64,000 nucleotides of DNA from Oscillospiraceae bacterium Marseille-Q3528 (GTDB taxonomy: Bacteria; Bacillota; Clostridia; Lachnospirales; Lachnospiraceae), in assembly GCA_018223385.1 (NCBI GenBank), contig JAGTTR010000002.1, positions 117,521-181,520 on the forward strand, written 5' to 3'. A program made the translations under genes and the position numbers. Positions 18,799 through 27,194 of the stretch are shown here, piece after piece. The notes under the pieces were generated by a model. That model was not told the origin of the DNA. It saw only the letters and a list, made by a program, of their open reading frames with translations, and did no database searches. Numbering within the stretch: the first letter of the stretch is position 1; every line of letters begins with the position of its first letter.

Positions 18799-19588
18799 CG
18801 AGCTGCGATTTGCCATACTCATTGACGCGGATAACATATCAGACAAATACATTAAGATCATTCTGGATGAGATCTCCAACAGCGGCGTGGCCACCTACAA
18901 GCGGATCTACGGCGACTGGACGAATCCCCAGCTGGCTTCCTGGAAGCATGTGCTGCTGGAGAATTCCATCATTCCCATGCAGCAGTACAGCTACACCACC
19001 GGCAAGAATTCCACGGATTCGGCCATGATCATTGACGCCATGGATATCCTTTATTCCGGCATGGTGGACGGCTACTGCATTGTGTCCTCGGACAGCGATT
19101 TTACGCGGCTGGCGGCCAGACTGCGGGAGTCTGGCATGCAGGTCATCGGCATGGGGGAGGAGAAGACGCCCCAGCCCTTTATTTCGGCCTGCAACCAGTT
19201 CAAGTACCTGGATCTTCTCTATGCAAACCAGCAGGAGGAGGAAGAGGCAGAGAAGCTGCGGGAGGCCAAACACAGCAGCGAGCAGGCGGAAACCGGCAGC
19301 GGAAAGAAGAAAAATGGCCGGAAGCGGGGGGATATCCGCCGGATCCGTGGTACCATCAATGCTATTCTGGAGAAATTTTCCGATGAGGACGGCTGGGTGT
19401 CCTCGGGAAAGCTGGGGGATCAGCTGTCCAAGCGGCTGCCGGATTTTGATGTGCGTAACTACGGCTTTTCCAAGCTGACGCTGTTCATCAAATCGCTGGG
19501 CGACTATGAGGTGCAGAAGATGTCCTACGGCAACGGGCAGAAACAGATCTGCGTCCGGCTGAAAGGGAAAAAAGCGGACAAAGACTGA
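18791..19588 (+). CDS. NYN-domain ribonuclease-like protein with C-terminal LOTUS/OST-HTH-like domain
   Basis: A 265-residue protein. The N-terminal NYN (PIN-like) domain, about 1-150, carries conserved acidic positions in FAILIDADNIS, STDSAMIIDAMD and IVSSDSDFTRLA, which match the LabA/limkain-type metal-dependent nuclease pattern. A charged Lys/Glu linker (about 155-185) leads to a helical domain (about 188-262) resembling an OST-HTH/LOTUS RNA-binding fold. It is probably an RNA-processing enzyme, but the target is unknown. ATG 18791 is chosen over 18788 for spacing from GGAGG (18780-18784). It is coupled to the upstream hypothetical gene. Confidence 0.85.
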   Translation: MDNELRFAILIDADNISDKYIKIILDEISNSGVATYKRIYGDWTNPQLASWKHVLLENSIIPMQQYSYTTGKNSTDSAMIIDAMDILYSGMVDGYCIVSSDSDFTRLAARLRESGMQVIGMGEEKTPQPFISACNQFKYLDLLYANQQEEEEAEKLREAKHSSEQAETGSGKKKNGRKRGDIRRIRGTINAILEKFSDEDGWVSSGKLGDQLSKRLPDFDVRNYGFSKLTLFIKSLGDYEVQKMSYGNGQKQICVRLKGKKADKD

Positions 19589-19589
19589 T

Positions 19590-19618
19590 GCATCATCCGG
19601 GCGGGAAACGCATATATT
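19590..19618 (+). promoter_or_regulatory. Candidate sigma-E promoter of yqfC-yqfD
   Basis: GCATCAT (19590-19596) is 14 bases from CATATATT (19611-19618), compared with the B. subtilis sigma-E consensus KMATATT-N14-15-CATACAHT: 5 of 7 and 7 of 8 positions match. It lies 30 bases upstream of yqfC. Confidence 0.4.
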
Positions 19619-19647
19619 TTTCATAAAGCGGCGGGCAGGAAAACCGG

Positions 19648-19905
19648 ATGAAGCATAAGATTTCAGACAGTCTGCGGCTGCCCTCTGACCTGACCCGGGG
19701 CGATATGCTGGTCAGTGTCACGGGGCGGCATGAGATTTTTGTGGAAAATTATAAGGGCATCATCGAGTACACCGACTGTCGGATCATGCTTTCCGGGAAG
19801 AGCGGCAGCGTCCTGCTTCTGGGCAAAGGGCTTTCGGTGGTGTATTATACCGGCGATGAGATGAAGGTAGAAGGCACACTGGACAATATTTGCTTTTTAG
19901 AATAA
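19648..19905 (+). CDS. yqfC: Sporulation protein YqfC
   Basis: An 85-residue member of the YabP/YqfC family of small sporulation proteins. The segments ITGRHEIFVENYKGI-like (VSVTGRHEIFVENYKGIIEY) and GDEMKVEGTLDNICF are typical, and length fits the family. In B. subtilis the gene is in the mother-cell sigma-E regulon, and its biochemical role is unknown. AGGAAA precedes the ATG. yqfD follows within 21 bases, as in other spore formers. Confidence 0.9.
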   Translation: MKHKISDSLRLPSDLTRGDMLVSVTGRHEIFVENYKGIIEYTDCRIMLSGKSGSVLLLGKGLSVVYYTGDEMKVEGTLDNICFLE

Positions 19906-19925
19906 GGGAAGGGCGGTGGCCCATA

Positions 19926-21161
19926 TTGCTCATCCAGATGATTCGCCTGCTGCAGGGCTATGTGACGCTTCGGGTCAGCGGCTATGCGCCGGAGCGGTTT
20001 CTGAACTTGTGCAGCCTTGCCAACATTCTCGTGTGGGATATCGAAAACTGCGGCGCTGATTACGAGATGAAAATGACGGTTCGCGGCTTTCGCCAGATCC
20101 GGCCTTATGTGCGGAAAACAAAGACGAAGATCATGATCATACAGAAGCATGGTCTTCCTTTTTTTATCTTTCAGAACCGGAAACGGAAAGCCTTTTTCCT
20201 GGGAATCGTGCTGTGCGCATGGCTTTTGTGGTTTCTGTCCCTTTTTATCTGGGATATCCGGGTGGAGGGCGGTGCGCATTATACCCAGGAGCTGGTGGTG
20301 GATGCCCTGGAGGAGGAAGGGATTTTTCACGGCATCCGAAAATCAAAGGTGGACTGTGAGGAGATCCAGTTTTTCCTGCGGGAAAAATATGCCGGCATCA
20401 CCTGGGTGTCGGCCAGCATCCAGGGAACCAGGCTGTCCATCCAGCTGCGGGAGGATCTGTTTACGGCGCAGCAGGACGAGACAAAGACGGAAACCGATGA
20501 GGATGCGCCCTATGATCTGATCGCACCGGCGGACGGGGTGATCACGGCCATGGTGGTGCGGCGGGGGACGCCCTGTTTTGCCGAAGGGGATCCGGTGAAG
20601 GCCGGGGATGTGCTGGTCAGCGGGGTGCTGGAGCTGACCAACGACAGCAAAGAGGTGGCGCAGCTGTGGTACACGAAAGCCGATGCGGACGTGTGGATCG
20701 TTTCCACAGAGCATTACGAAAATAGTGTGAACCGGGCGTATGAGCAGAAGGTGTACTCCGGGCAGCAGAAGACGGGCTTCTATGTGCAGCTGCTGTCCCG
20801 GCAGGTGAACGTTTCTCCGCAGGTACCGGCGGACACCGGGTGGGAACGGCTGTGCAGCGAGTACCAGCTGCGCCTTCTGGATCATTTTTATCTGCCGGTG
20901 GTATTTGGAAAAGTGACCCTGCGGGAGTATGCATTTTCCCCGGCGATCTATACGGAGGCTGAGACGAAATCCCTCCTTTTGCAGCAATTACAGGAGTATT
21001 TTACAGAATTAGAGAAAAAGGGGGTTCAAATTACGGAAAATGATGTTAAAATACAGATAGGCCAAAAGCAGGGAACCGCATCGGGGACCGTGACGGTATG
21101 CCAGCGGGCAGCCGAACTGGAGCCGTCCGTTTTGCCGGAGGCGGATGTCCCGTTACAATAA
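19926..21161 (+). CDS. yqfD: Sporulation protein YqfD
   Basis: A membrane protein of about 411 residues from the YqfD family (sigma-E regulon in B. subtilis), exact function unknown. The conserved N-terminus GYVTLRVSGYAPERFLNLC is followed by a membrane helix (about 90-113, FFLGIVLCAWLLWFLSLFIWDI) and an extracytoplasmic domain with a FtsQ/POTRA-like start (IRVEGGAHYTQELV). I start at TTG 19926, six bases after GGTGG; an ATG at 19938 is the alternative. It lies between yqfC and phoH, the order found in Bacillus. Confidence 0.88.
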   Translation: MLIQMIRLLQGYVTLRVSGYAPERFLNLCSLANILVWDIENCGADYEMKMTVRGFRQIRPYVRKTKTKIMIIQKHGLPFFIFQNRKRKAFFLGIVLCAWLLWFLSLFIWDIRVEGGAHYTQELVVDALEEEGIFHGIRKSKVDCEEIQFFLREKYAGITWVSASIQGTRLSIQLREDLFTAQQDETKTETDEDAPYDLIAPADGVITAMVVRRGTPCFAEGDPVKAGDVLVSGVLELTNDSKEVAQLWYTKADADVWIVSTEHYENSVNRAYEQKVYSGQQKTGFYVQLLSRQVNVSPQVPADTGWERLCSEYQLRLLDHFYLPVVFGKVTLREYAFSPAIYTEAETKSLLLQQLQEYFTELEKKGVQITENDVKIQIGQKQGTASGTVTVCQRAAELEPSVLPEADVPLQ

Positions 21162-21191
21162 ACAACCAGCCGGAAAGGAATTTGGTTCTGC

Positions 21192-22229
21192 ATGAGTATA
21201 CAGGAAACCATTCTTCAGATCCCGGTCGAGCACCAGGCAAATGTGTTCGGCCAGTTTGATCAGTATATCAAGAAAATCGAGCGTGCCATGAATGTCACCG
21301 TCATCGCCAGGGACGATACCCTGAAGGTGCTGGGGCGCCTGGAGGATACCCAGCGGGCAGCCCGGGTGTTTGAACAGCTCCTGGGACTTTCTGTCCGGGG
21401 CAACACCATCACGGAACAGAACGTGGATTACACCATTGCTCTGGGCTTTGAAGAAAAGGAGGGGGCCGTGGCCGAGATGGATCAGGAGCTGATCTGCCAC
21501 ACCATCAACGGCCGCCCGGTGAAGCCCAAGACGCTGGGACAGCAAAATTACGTGGATCAGATCCGCAAGAAGATGATCGTCTTCGGCATCGGCCCTGCCG
21601 GTACCGGCAAGACGTATCTGGCCATGGCCATGGGCATCACCGCTTTCAAAAATGACGAGGTGGGACGGATCATCCTGACCAGGCCGGCCATTGAGGCGGG
21701 AGAGAAGCTGGGCTTTCTGCCCGGCGACCTGCAGAGCAAGGTAGATCCGTATCTGCGGCCTCTCTACGACGCTCTGTATCAGATCATGGGGCCGGAGAGC
21801 TATATGAAAAATATGGAAAAAGGGCTCATTGAGGTGGCGCCCCTGGCTTATATGCGTGGCCGGACGCTGGACAACGCCTTTATCATTCTGGATGAGGCCC
21901 AGAACACCACCCCGGCCCAGATGAAAATGTTCCTGACCCGTATCGGGTTTGGCTCCAAGGTGATCATCACCGGCGACTCCACCCAGAAGGATCTGCCGCC
22001 GGGTACGGTATCCGGCCTGGATGTGGCGGAGAAGGTGCTGAGTAAGGTGGACGATATCGGCTTCTGTTATCTCACCAGCAAGGACGTGGTGCGTCATCCG
22101 CTGGTACAGAAGATCGTCAAGGCTTACGAGGATTATGAGCACCGGGAACAGTATAAGGAGAAACGGGACAAACGGCGGGAGCGCAAAGGCGACCGTGACC
22201 GAAAAGGAAAAGGGAGGAAACAGCAGTGA
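21192..22229 (+). CDS. phoH: PhoH-like ATPase
   Basis: A 345-residue PhoH family P-loop ATPase. It has an N-terminal KH-like RNA-binding region (about 30-80), Walker A GPAGTGKT (134-141), Walker B in AFIILDEAQNTTPAQMK, and a basic tail rich in Lys/Arg (about 320-345). PhoH proteins are thought to act in RNA metabolism; the adjacent ybeY is an rRNA-processing endoribonuclease, and its GTG start overlaps the phoH stop. The ribosome site (AAAGGA) is about 12 bases from the ATG, a slightly long spacing. Confidence 0.93.
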   Translation: MSIQETILQIPVEHQANVFGQFDQYIKKIERAMNVTVIARDDTLKVLGRLEDTQRAARVFEQLLGLSVRGNTITEQNVDYTIALGFEEKEGAVAEMDQELICHTINGRPVKPKTLGQQNYVDQIRKKMIVFGIGPAGTGKTYLAMAMGITAFKNDEVGRIILTRPAIEAGEKLGFLPGDLQSKVDPYLRPLYDALYQIMGPESYMKNMEKGLIEVAPLAYMRGRTLDNAFIILDEAQNTTPAQMKMFLTRIGFGSKVIITGDSTQKDLPPGTVSGLDVAEKVLSKVDDIGFCYLTSKDVVRHPLVQKIVKAYEDYEHREQYKEKRDKRRERKGDRDRKGKGRKQQ

Positions 22230-22726
22230 CCATCCGTGTAGAGACAGAGGTGACCGATCCGGCACTGGATTTTGATTATGAGAAAATTGCAGAACAGGTG
22301 ATCGTGGCTGCGCTGGATTATGAGGACTGCCCGTATGAGGCGGAGGTTGACCTGACCCTGACCACCGATGAGGAGATCCACAAGGTAAATAAGGAATTCC
22401 GGGGCATCGACCGTCCTACGGATGTACTTTCTTTTCCGCTGCTGGAATATGAGACACCGGCGGATTTTTCCCGGGTGGAGGAAGACCAGGCGGACTGTTT
22501 CAACCCGGAGAGCGGGGAGCTGATGCTGGGAGACATTATGATCTCTCTGGACAAGGTGGCAGAGCAGGCGGAGAAATACGGCCACTCCAGACTCCGGGAA
22601 TATGCTTTCCTGATCGCCCACAGTATGTTACACTTAATGGGCTATGACCATGAGGATGCGGACCTGGCCAGAGATATGGAGCAGCGCCAGGAAGCCATTC
22701 TGGACAGCTTAGGCATCCGCAGATAG
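22226..22726 (+). CDS. ybeY: Endoribonuclease YbeY (rRNA maturation factor)
   Basis: A 166-residue metal-dependent endoribonuclease for 16S rRNA 3' end maturation and ribosome quality control. The zinc ligands lie in HSMLHLMGYDH (His132, His136, His142). The NKEFRGIDRPTDVLSFPL segment and the GDIMIS strand are family signatures. It starts at GTG 22226, overlapping the phoH stop by four bases (GTGA), which implies translational coupling. The ribosome site lies in the phoH 3' end (GGGAGG). Confidence 0.95.
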   Translation: MTIRVETEVTDPALDFDYEKIAEQVIVAALDYEDCPYEAEVDLTLTTDEEIHKVNKEFRGIDRPTDVLSFPLLEYETPADFSRVEEDQADCFNPESGELMLGDIMISLDKVAEQAEKYGHSRLREYAFLIAHSMLHLMGYDHEDADLARDMEQRQEAILDSLGIRR

Positions 22727-22753
22727 ACAAATCAGGAGAGGAAATCATTTCTG

Positions 22754-24424
22754 ATGGCAGACAACAGAAACAAGAAGAAAAACAGTTCCAACTATTTAAA
22801 ACAGGGAAGCATCCTTGCGGTTGCTTCCATTTTCGTGCGTGTCATCGGCATGCTGTACCGGATCCCGGTGACGCGTATCATCGGCAACGAGGGCAACAGC
22901 TTCTATTCCAGTGCCTTTGACATTTACACCATCATGCTGCTGGTGTCCTCCTACAGCATTCCACTGGCCGTGGCCAAGCAGGTGTCGGCGAGAAATGCCA
23001 GAGGGGAATACCGCAATGCCCAGAGAGTGTTCCACGGCGCCATGGTATTTGCCCTGGTGACCGGTATCGCCACCTCGGTGATCACCTTTTTTGGTGCGGG
23101 ATTTTTCACAGACAAGGTGCTGCACACACCGGAGAGCGCCTTTGCCCTGCGGATCCTGGCACCGGCGCTTCTGATCCTGGCCATCATGGGCGTGTTCCGC
23201 GGGTATTTCCAGGGGCAGGAGACCATGGTGCCCACGGCAGTGAGCCAGCTGGCGGAGCAGGTGGTCAACGCCATTGTCAGCATCGGCGCCGCCATGATCT
23301 TTGTGAAAATGGGAGCCAAGGTGGACAAGATCCTGGGCACCACTACGGCATCCGCAGCCTACGGGGCAGGCGGCAGCACGCTGGGTACCACCATGGGTGC
23401 GCTGGCAGGCCTTCTGTTCCTCGTATTTGTCTACGTTACCGGCAGACGCCGGACAGCCAGACGGGTGAAGGCAGACCGGACCAAGCACCGGGAGAGCAAC
23501 GCGGAGATCATGAAGGTGCTCATCCTCACCATCATTCCGGTGGTACTGAGTACCGCCATTTACAACATCAGCGGCATCATCGACCAGGGCGTTTACAAGG
23601 CGTTAAGCCTGGATATGGGCGTCACCAGCTCGGCGGTGAACACCTCCTGGGGTATCTTCTCCGGCAAGTTCAAGACGCTGACCAATGTGCCCATCGCCAT
23701 TGCCAACGCGCTGGTGTCCTCCACGATCCCGGGGCTTACCATGTGTATGGTGGAGCGGCATTATAAGGAAGCAAGACGGAAGATCCAGACCTCCATCCGT
23801 TTCACCATGGTGCTGACGATCCCATGCGCGGTGGGCATGGGCGTGCTGGCAGGGCCGATCCTGAAGCTTCTGTACAACGACCCGGATCCGGACGCCGTGG
23901 CCATGGCCGTGCGCATGTTCCAGGTGGGCGTCGTTTCCATCGTGCTTTATGCTATGTCAACGTTAAGTAACGGTATTTTGCAGGGCATCAACCAGATGCG
24001 GCTGCCGGTGATCCACTCGGCGGTGGCGCTGGTGCTTCATCTGGGCGTGCTGTATGTGATGCTGACAAAGTTTCACATGGGCATCTACGGTGTTATTCAG
24101 GCCAACAACCTGTTTGCTCTGCTCATGTGCCTCATGAACGGCATCGCCATCCGGCGGCACATCGGTTACCGGCAGGAGCTCATGCGGACGTTCATCATTC
24201 CGGGCATCTGCTCCGGCTTCATGGGGCTGGCGGTGTTCGGCCTGTACAAGCTGCTGGCGCTGTTTGCAGGCAATGCCATTTCCACGGTGCTTTCCATCGG
24301 TGTGGGCGCCTGCATTTACGGGGCGCTGCTGCTCATGCTGCGGGGCATTACGAAGAAGGAGCTGCTGGAATTCCCCAAGGGAAAGACGCTGTACCGGATC
24401 GCGAGAAAGTTTCATCTGATGTAA
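22754..24424 (+). CDS. Lipid II flippase/SpoVB-like polysaccharide transporter
   Basis: A 556-residue polytopic membrane protein of the MVF/MOP superfamily, with about 14 predicted helices. The N-terminal segment KQGSILAVASIFVRVIGMLYRIPVTRIIGNEG is typical of the SpoVB/YtgP (MurJ-like) group in Firmicutes. These proteins flip lipid-linked glycan precursors across the membrane; SpoVB is needed for spore cortex and YtgP/Amj for vegetative growth. I cannot separate these two from sequence alone. It follows ybeY by 27 bases. Confidence 0.87.
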   Translation: MADNRNKKKNSSNYLKQGSILAVASIFVRVIGMLYRIPVTRIIGNEGNSFYSSAFDIYTIMLLVSSYSIPLAVAKQVSARNARGEYRNAQRVFHGAMVFALVTGIATSVITFFGAGFFTDKVLHTPESAFALRILAPALLILAIMGVFRGYFQGQETMVPTAVSQLAEQVVNAIVSIGAAMIFVKMGAKVDKILGTTTASAAYGAGGSTLGTTMGALAGLLFLVFVYVTGRRRTARRVKADRTKHRESNAEIMKVLILTIIPVVLSTAIYNISGIIDQGVYKALSLDMGVTSSAVNTSWGIFSGKFKTLTNVPIAIANALVSSTIPGLTMCMVERHYKEARRKIQTSIRFTMVLTIPCAVGMGVLAGPILKLLYNDPDPDAVAMAVRMFQVGVVSIVLYAMSTLSNGILQGINQMRLPVIHSAVALVLHLGVLYVMLTKFHMGIYGVIQANNLFALLMCLMNGIAIRRHIGYRQELMRTFIIPGICSGFMGLAVFGLYKLLALFAGNAISTVLSIGVGACIYGALLLMLRGITKKELLEFPKGKTLYRIARKFHLM

Positions 24425-24481
24425 AGTTTGGAATAAACTGGCAGGAAAAGGCTGATACTATACAAAAAAGGAGGAAATTCC

Positions 24482-25081
24482 GTGAAAAAGTATGGTATCG
24501 CCTTTTTGTTTTACGCCCTGCTGCTGTGCGCGGCTTATTATGGAAGCTTCCGGCTGTCCTACCGGTATGCGGGAGAGCAGACGAAGGAGCAGATGGAGAA
24601 CGCCGGGGAGGCAGTGCTGGCGGACACGACAGAAAAGGCTATTTTGAAAGCAGATACGGAGTATGTGGTGGAAAATTATAACCGCAGGACCGGCGTTACC
24701 CGGGAGGTGCGGGAGCGGATCCCCACGGCCCTTCTGGGGCTTGACCGGGAGGAGACCCTTGCCTATGCAAAGGATTACACGAAGGAGCCGGGCATCGAGG
24801 AACTGGAGAACGGTTTTGAGCAGATGGATCTGGTATCCTTCTCGGATGCCAAGGTGGTGTTCCGCAAGACGTATTTTCCCTGGGAAAAAGCGTACAAGTA
24901 TGCCTTGGGCGAGGCGGACGGTCTGGTGGTGGTCTACTACATGGATCAGAAGACGGTGTACGAGTACACGGACATCCCGGTGGTATCGCTGCCGGAGCGC
25001 ATGAAGCGCAGTATCCGGGACGGTAACTGCCTGCTGGACGTCCATGAGCTCTATGATTTTCTGGAAAATTATTCCAGTTAA
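24482..25081 (+). CDS. Hypothetical membrane-anchored protein
   Basis: A 199-residue protein with a single N-terminal hydrophobic helix (about 5-20) that acts as anchor or signal, then an extracytoplasmic domain. The domain contains a TREVRERIPTALLGLDREE segment and a C-terminal region (about 130-199) ending in RDGNCLLDVHELYDFLENY, distantly like the C-terminal half of BofC; this resemblance is weak. Start is GTG 24482 with AGGAGG 7 bases upstream. It follows the flippase by 57 bases and may be in the same transcript. Confidence 0.65.
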   Translation: MKKYGIAFLFYALLLCAAYYGSFRLSYRYAGEQTKEQMENAGEAVLADTTEKAILKADTEYVVENYNRRTGVTREVRERIPTALLGLDREETLAYAKDYTKEPGIEELENGFEQMDLVSFSDAKVVFRKTYFPWEKAYKYALGEADGLVVVYYMDQKTVYEYTDIPVVSLPERMKRSIRDGNCLLDVHELYDFLENYSS

Positions 25082-25161
25082 AAAGGGAGGATTCCCGGGC
25101 TAGACGGAAGAAAAAAAATGGTGTAATATAGATACGATATTGTGCAGAGGAGAATATACGG

Positions 25162-25389
25162 ATGGGAATTGATAAGAAAAAGATCGACCGGATCAATGAA
25201 TTATACCGCAAATCCAAGGCCGAAGGTCTGACCAGTGCGGAGCGTTCCGAACAGGCGCTGCTGCGCCGGGAGTACGTGGAGGCGTTCAAACAGAACCTGC
25301 GGGGCCAGTTGAACAATATTGATATCAAGGAGAAAGATGGCTCCATCGTTAACCTTGGAGAAAAATATGGCAGCAAAAAAGGAAATTAG
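25162..25389 (+). CDS. DUF896 (YnzC-like) protein
   Basis: A 75-residue small helical protein of the UPF0291/DUF896 family. Residues 1-60 form the two-helix core (KKKIDRINELYRKSKAEGLTSAERSEQ, RREYVEAFKQNLRGQL), and IDIKEKDG follows. B. subtilis YnzC is SOS-induced and of unknown function. It overlaps the start of fthC by 23 bases in another frame, indicating coupling. GAGGAGA precedes the ATG. Confidence 0.9.
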   Translation: MGIDKKKIDRINELYRKSKAEGLTSAERSEQALLRREYVEAFKQNLRGQLNNIDIKEKDGSIVNLGEKYGSKKGN

Positions 25390-25936
25390 GCAGAGGCTTC
25401 TTGCCATGCGAAGTGCCTGCCCGAAGGAGGAACGCACCAGACAGTCAGCGGACATTGCCCGGCAGGTGCTGGCACATCCGGCGTATCACAGCTGTGGGAC
25501 GCTTTTTTCATATGTGCCGTTCCGGCAGGAGGTGGACACCTGGCCGGTCATGCGCACCGCGCTGGCCGAAGGGAAGACCGTGGCTCTGCCGAAGGTGGAG
25601 GGCCGGGAGATGACCTTTTACCGGATTACAGGGGAGGCGGATCTTGCCCCGGGAAGTTTCGGCATTCTGGAACCAAAGGAGAGCTGTCCGGCGATATGGC
25701 CAGCGGCAGGGGATGTGATGCTGCTGCCCGGCGCAGCCTTTGACCGGGAAGGGCACCGCATCGGCTACGGCGGCGGCTACTATGACCGGTATCTGGAACA
25801 GTATCCGGTGCCGGTAAAGCTTGGCATCTGCTTTGCTTTTCAGCTGGTGGACGCCATTCCTGCGGAAACCTTTGACCAGGCGGCGGATGTGGTCATCTGC
25901 CCACACACAGACCATATGAGGGAGGAATTACAATGA
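25367..25936 (+). CDS. fthC: 5-formyltetrahydrofolate cyclo-ligase
   Basis: A 189-residue enzyme that uses ATP to convert 5-formyl-THF to 5,10-methenyl-THF. The C-terminal motif [23 protein letters not shown] (with GYGGGYYD) and the N-terminal [12 protein letters not shown] are diagnostic. ATG 25367 with GGAG upstream is the start; it lies inside the DUF896 gene. Its last bases overlap the proA start (ATGA). It adds to the folate genes fhs and folD elsewhere in the window. Confidence 0.93.
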   Translation: MAAKKEIRQRLLAMRSACPKEERTRQSADIARQVLAHPAYHSCGTLFSYVPFRQEVDTWPVMRTALAEGKTVALPKVEGREMTFYRITGEADLAPGSFGILEPKESCPAIWPAAGDVMLLPGAAFDREGHRIGYGGGYYDRYLEQYPVPVKLGICFAFQLVDAIPAETFDQAADVVICPHTDHMREELQ

Positions 25937-27180
25937 GTCAGTTAGAAACCATCGGAAGACAGGCGAAAGAGACAGAGAGTTTCATGCGGACACTGGCATC
26001 TCAGAGAAAAAATGAGGTGCTGCTATTTGCGGCGGATGCCCTCATCAAAAGTACCGATCTGATCCTGGAAGAGAACATGATCGACGTGGAGAATGGACGC
26101 AGAAAAGGCATGCACGAAGGCTTGATCGACCGGCTCATGCTGACATCCGAGCGGATTGAGGGCATGGCGGAGGGACTTCGTTCCATTGCGGCGCTGGAAG
26201 ATCCCATAGGGGAAGTGCTGGGCATGAAGGAACGGCCCAACGGCCTGCTCATTGGCCAGAAGCGGGTGCCCTTAGGCGTCGTCGGCATCATTTACGAGGC
26301 CAGACCCAACGTGACGGCAGATGCCTTCGGCCTTTGCTTCAAGACCGGCAATGTGGTCATCTTAAAGGGCGGCAGCGATGCCATCCATTCCAACAAGGCC
26401 ATCGTCACCTGCTTACAGACCGTACTGGATCGTTTTTCCATTCCCCGGTACGCCATCCAGCTCATCGAAGATACGAGCCGGGAGGTGACGGCCCAGTTTA
26501 TGCGGATGCGTACATATGTGGACGTGCTGATTCCCCGAGGCGGCGCAGGGCTGATCCGTTCTGTGGTGGATAACAGCACCATTCCGGTCATCGAGACCGG
26601 CACCGGCAACTGCCATATTTACGTGGATGAGAGCGCGGACTATGAGATGGCGGCCAACATCATTTTCAACGCCAAGACCCAGCGCATCGGCGTGTGCAAC
26701 GCCTGTGAGTCGCTGGTCGTTCATGAGAATATCATCGGTGATTTTCTTCCTTATCTGAAGCTTTGTCTCGATCAGAAGCAGGTGGAGCTGCGGGGGGATG
26801 AAGTCGCCCGTCAGGTACTGCCCATGATTCCGGAGGCGACGGAAGAGGACTGGGGCACAGAGTATCTGGATTACATCCTGTCTGTGAAGACGGTGTCCTC
26901 TATCGACGAGGCCATTGCCCATATCAATAAGTATAATACCGGTCACTCCGAGGCCATCGTCACGCGGGATTATGCCAACGCCCAGAAATTCCTGAATGAA
27001 GTGGATGCGGCGGCGGTGTACGTGAACGCCTCCACCCGGTTTACGGACGGGTATGAGTTCGGCTTTGGCGCGGAGATCGGCATCAGTACCCAGAAGCTGC
27101 ACGCAAGAGGCCCCATGGGCTTAAAAGCGCTGACGTCCACCAAGTATATCATTTACGGCAATGGACAGATCCGCAAATAG
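25933..27180 (+). CDS. proA: Gamma-glutamyl phosphate reductase
   Basis: A 415-residue NADPH-dependent enzyme of proline synthesis that reduces glutamyl-5-phosphate to glutamate-5-semialdehyde. It is an aldehyde dehydrogenase-fold protein with catalytic cysteine in GVCNACES (about 256-260), a [10 protein letters not shown] segment and the C-terminal [10 protein letters not shown]. The start overlaps the fthC stop (ATGA), and GGAGGAA is upstream. The partner kinase gene proB is not in this window. Confidence 0.96.
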   Translation: MSQLETIGRQAKETESFMRTLASQRKNEVLLFAADALIKSTDLILEENMIDVENGRRKGMHEGLIDRLMLTSERIEGMAEGLRSIAALEDPIGEVLGMKERPNGLLIGQKRVPLGVVGIIYEARPNVTADAFGLCFKTGNVVILKGGSDAIHSNKAIVTCLQTVLDRFSIPRYAIQLIEDTSREVTAQFMRMRTYVDVLIPRGGAGLIRSVVDNSTIPVIETGTGNCHIYVDESADYEMAANIIFNAKTQRIGVCNACESLVVHENIIGDFLPYLKLCLDQKQVELRGDEVARQVLPMIPEATEEDWGTEYLDYILSVKTVSSIDEAIAHINKYNTGHSEAIVTRDYANAQKFLNEVDAAAVYVNASTRFTDGYEFGFGAEIGISTQKLHARGPMGLKALTSTKYIIYGNGQIRK

Positions 27181-27194
27181 AAAGGTTTTAAACA

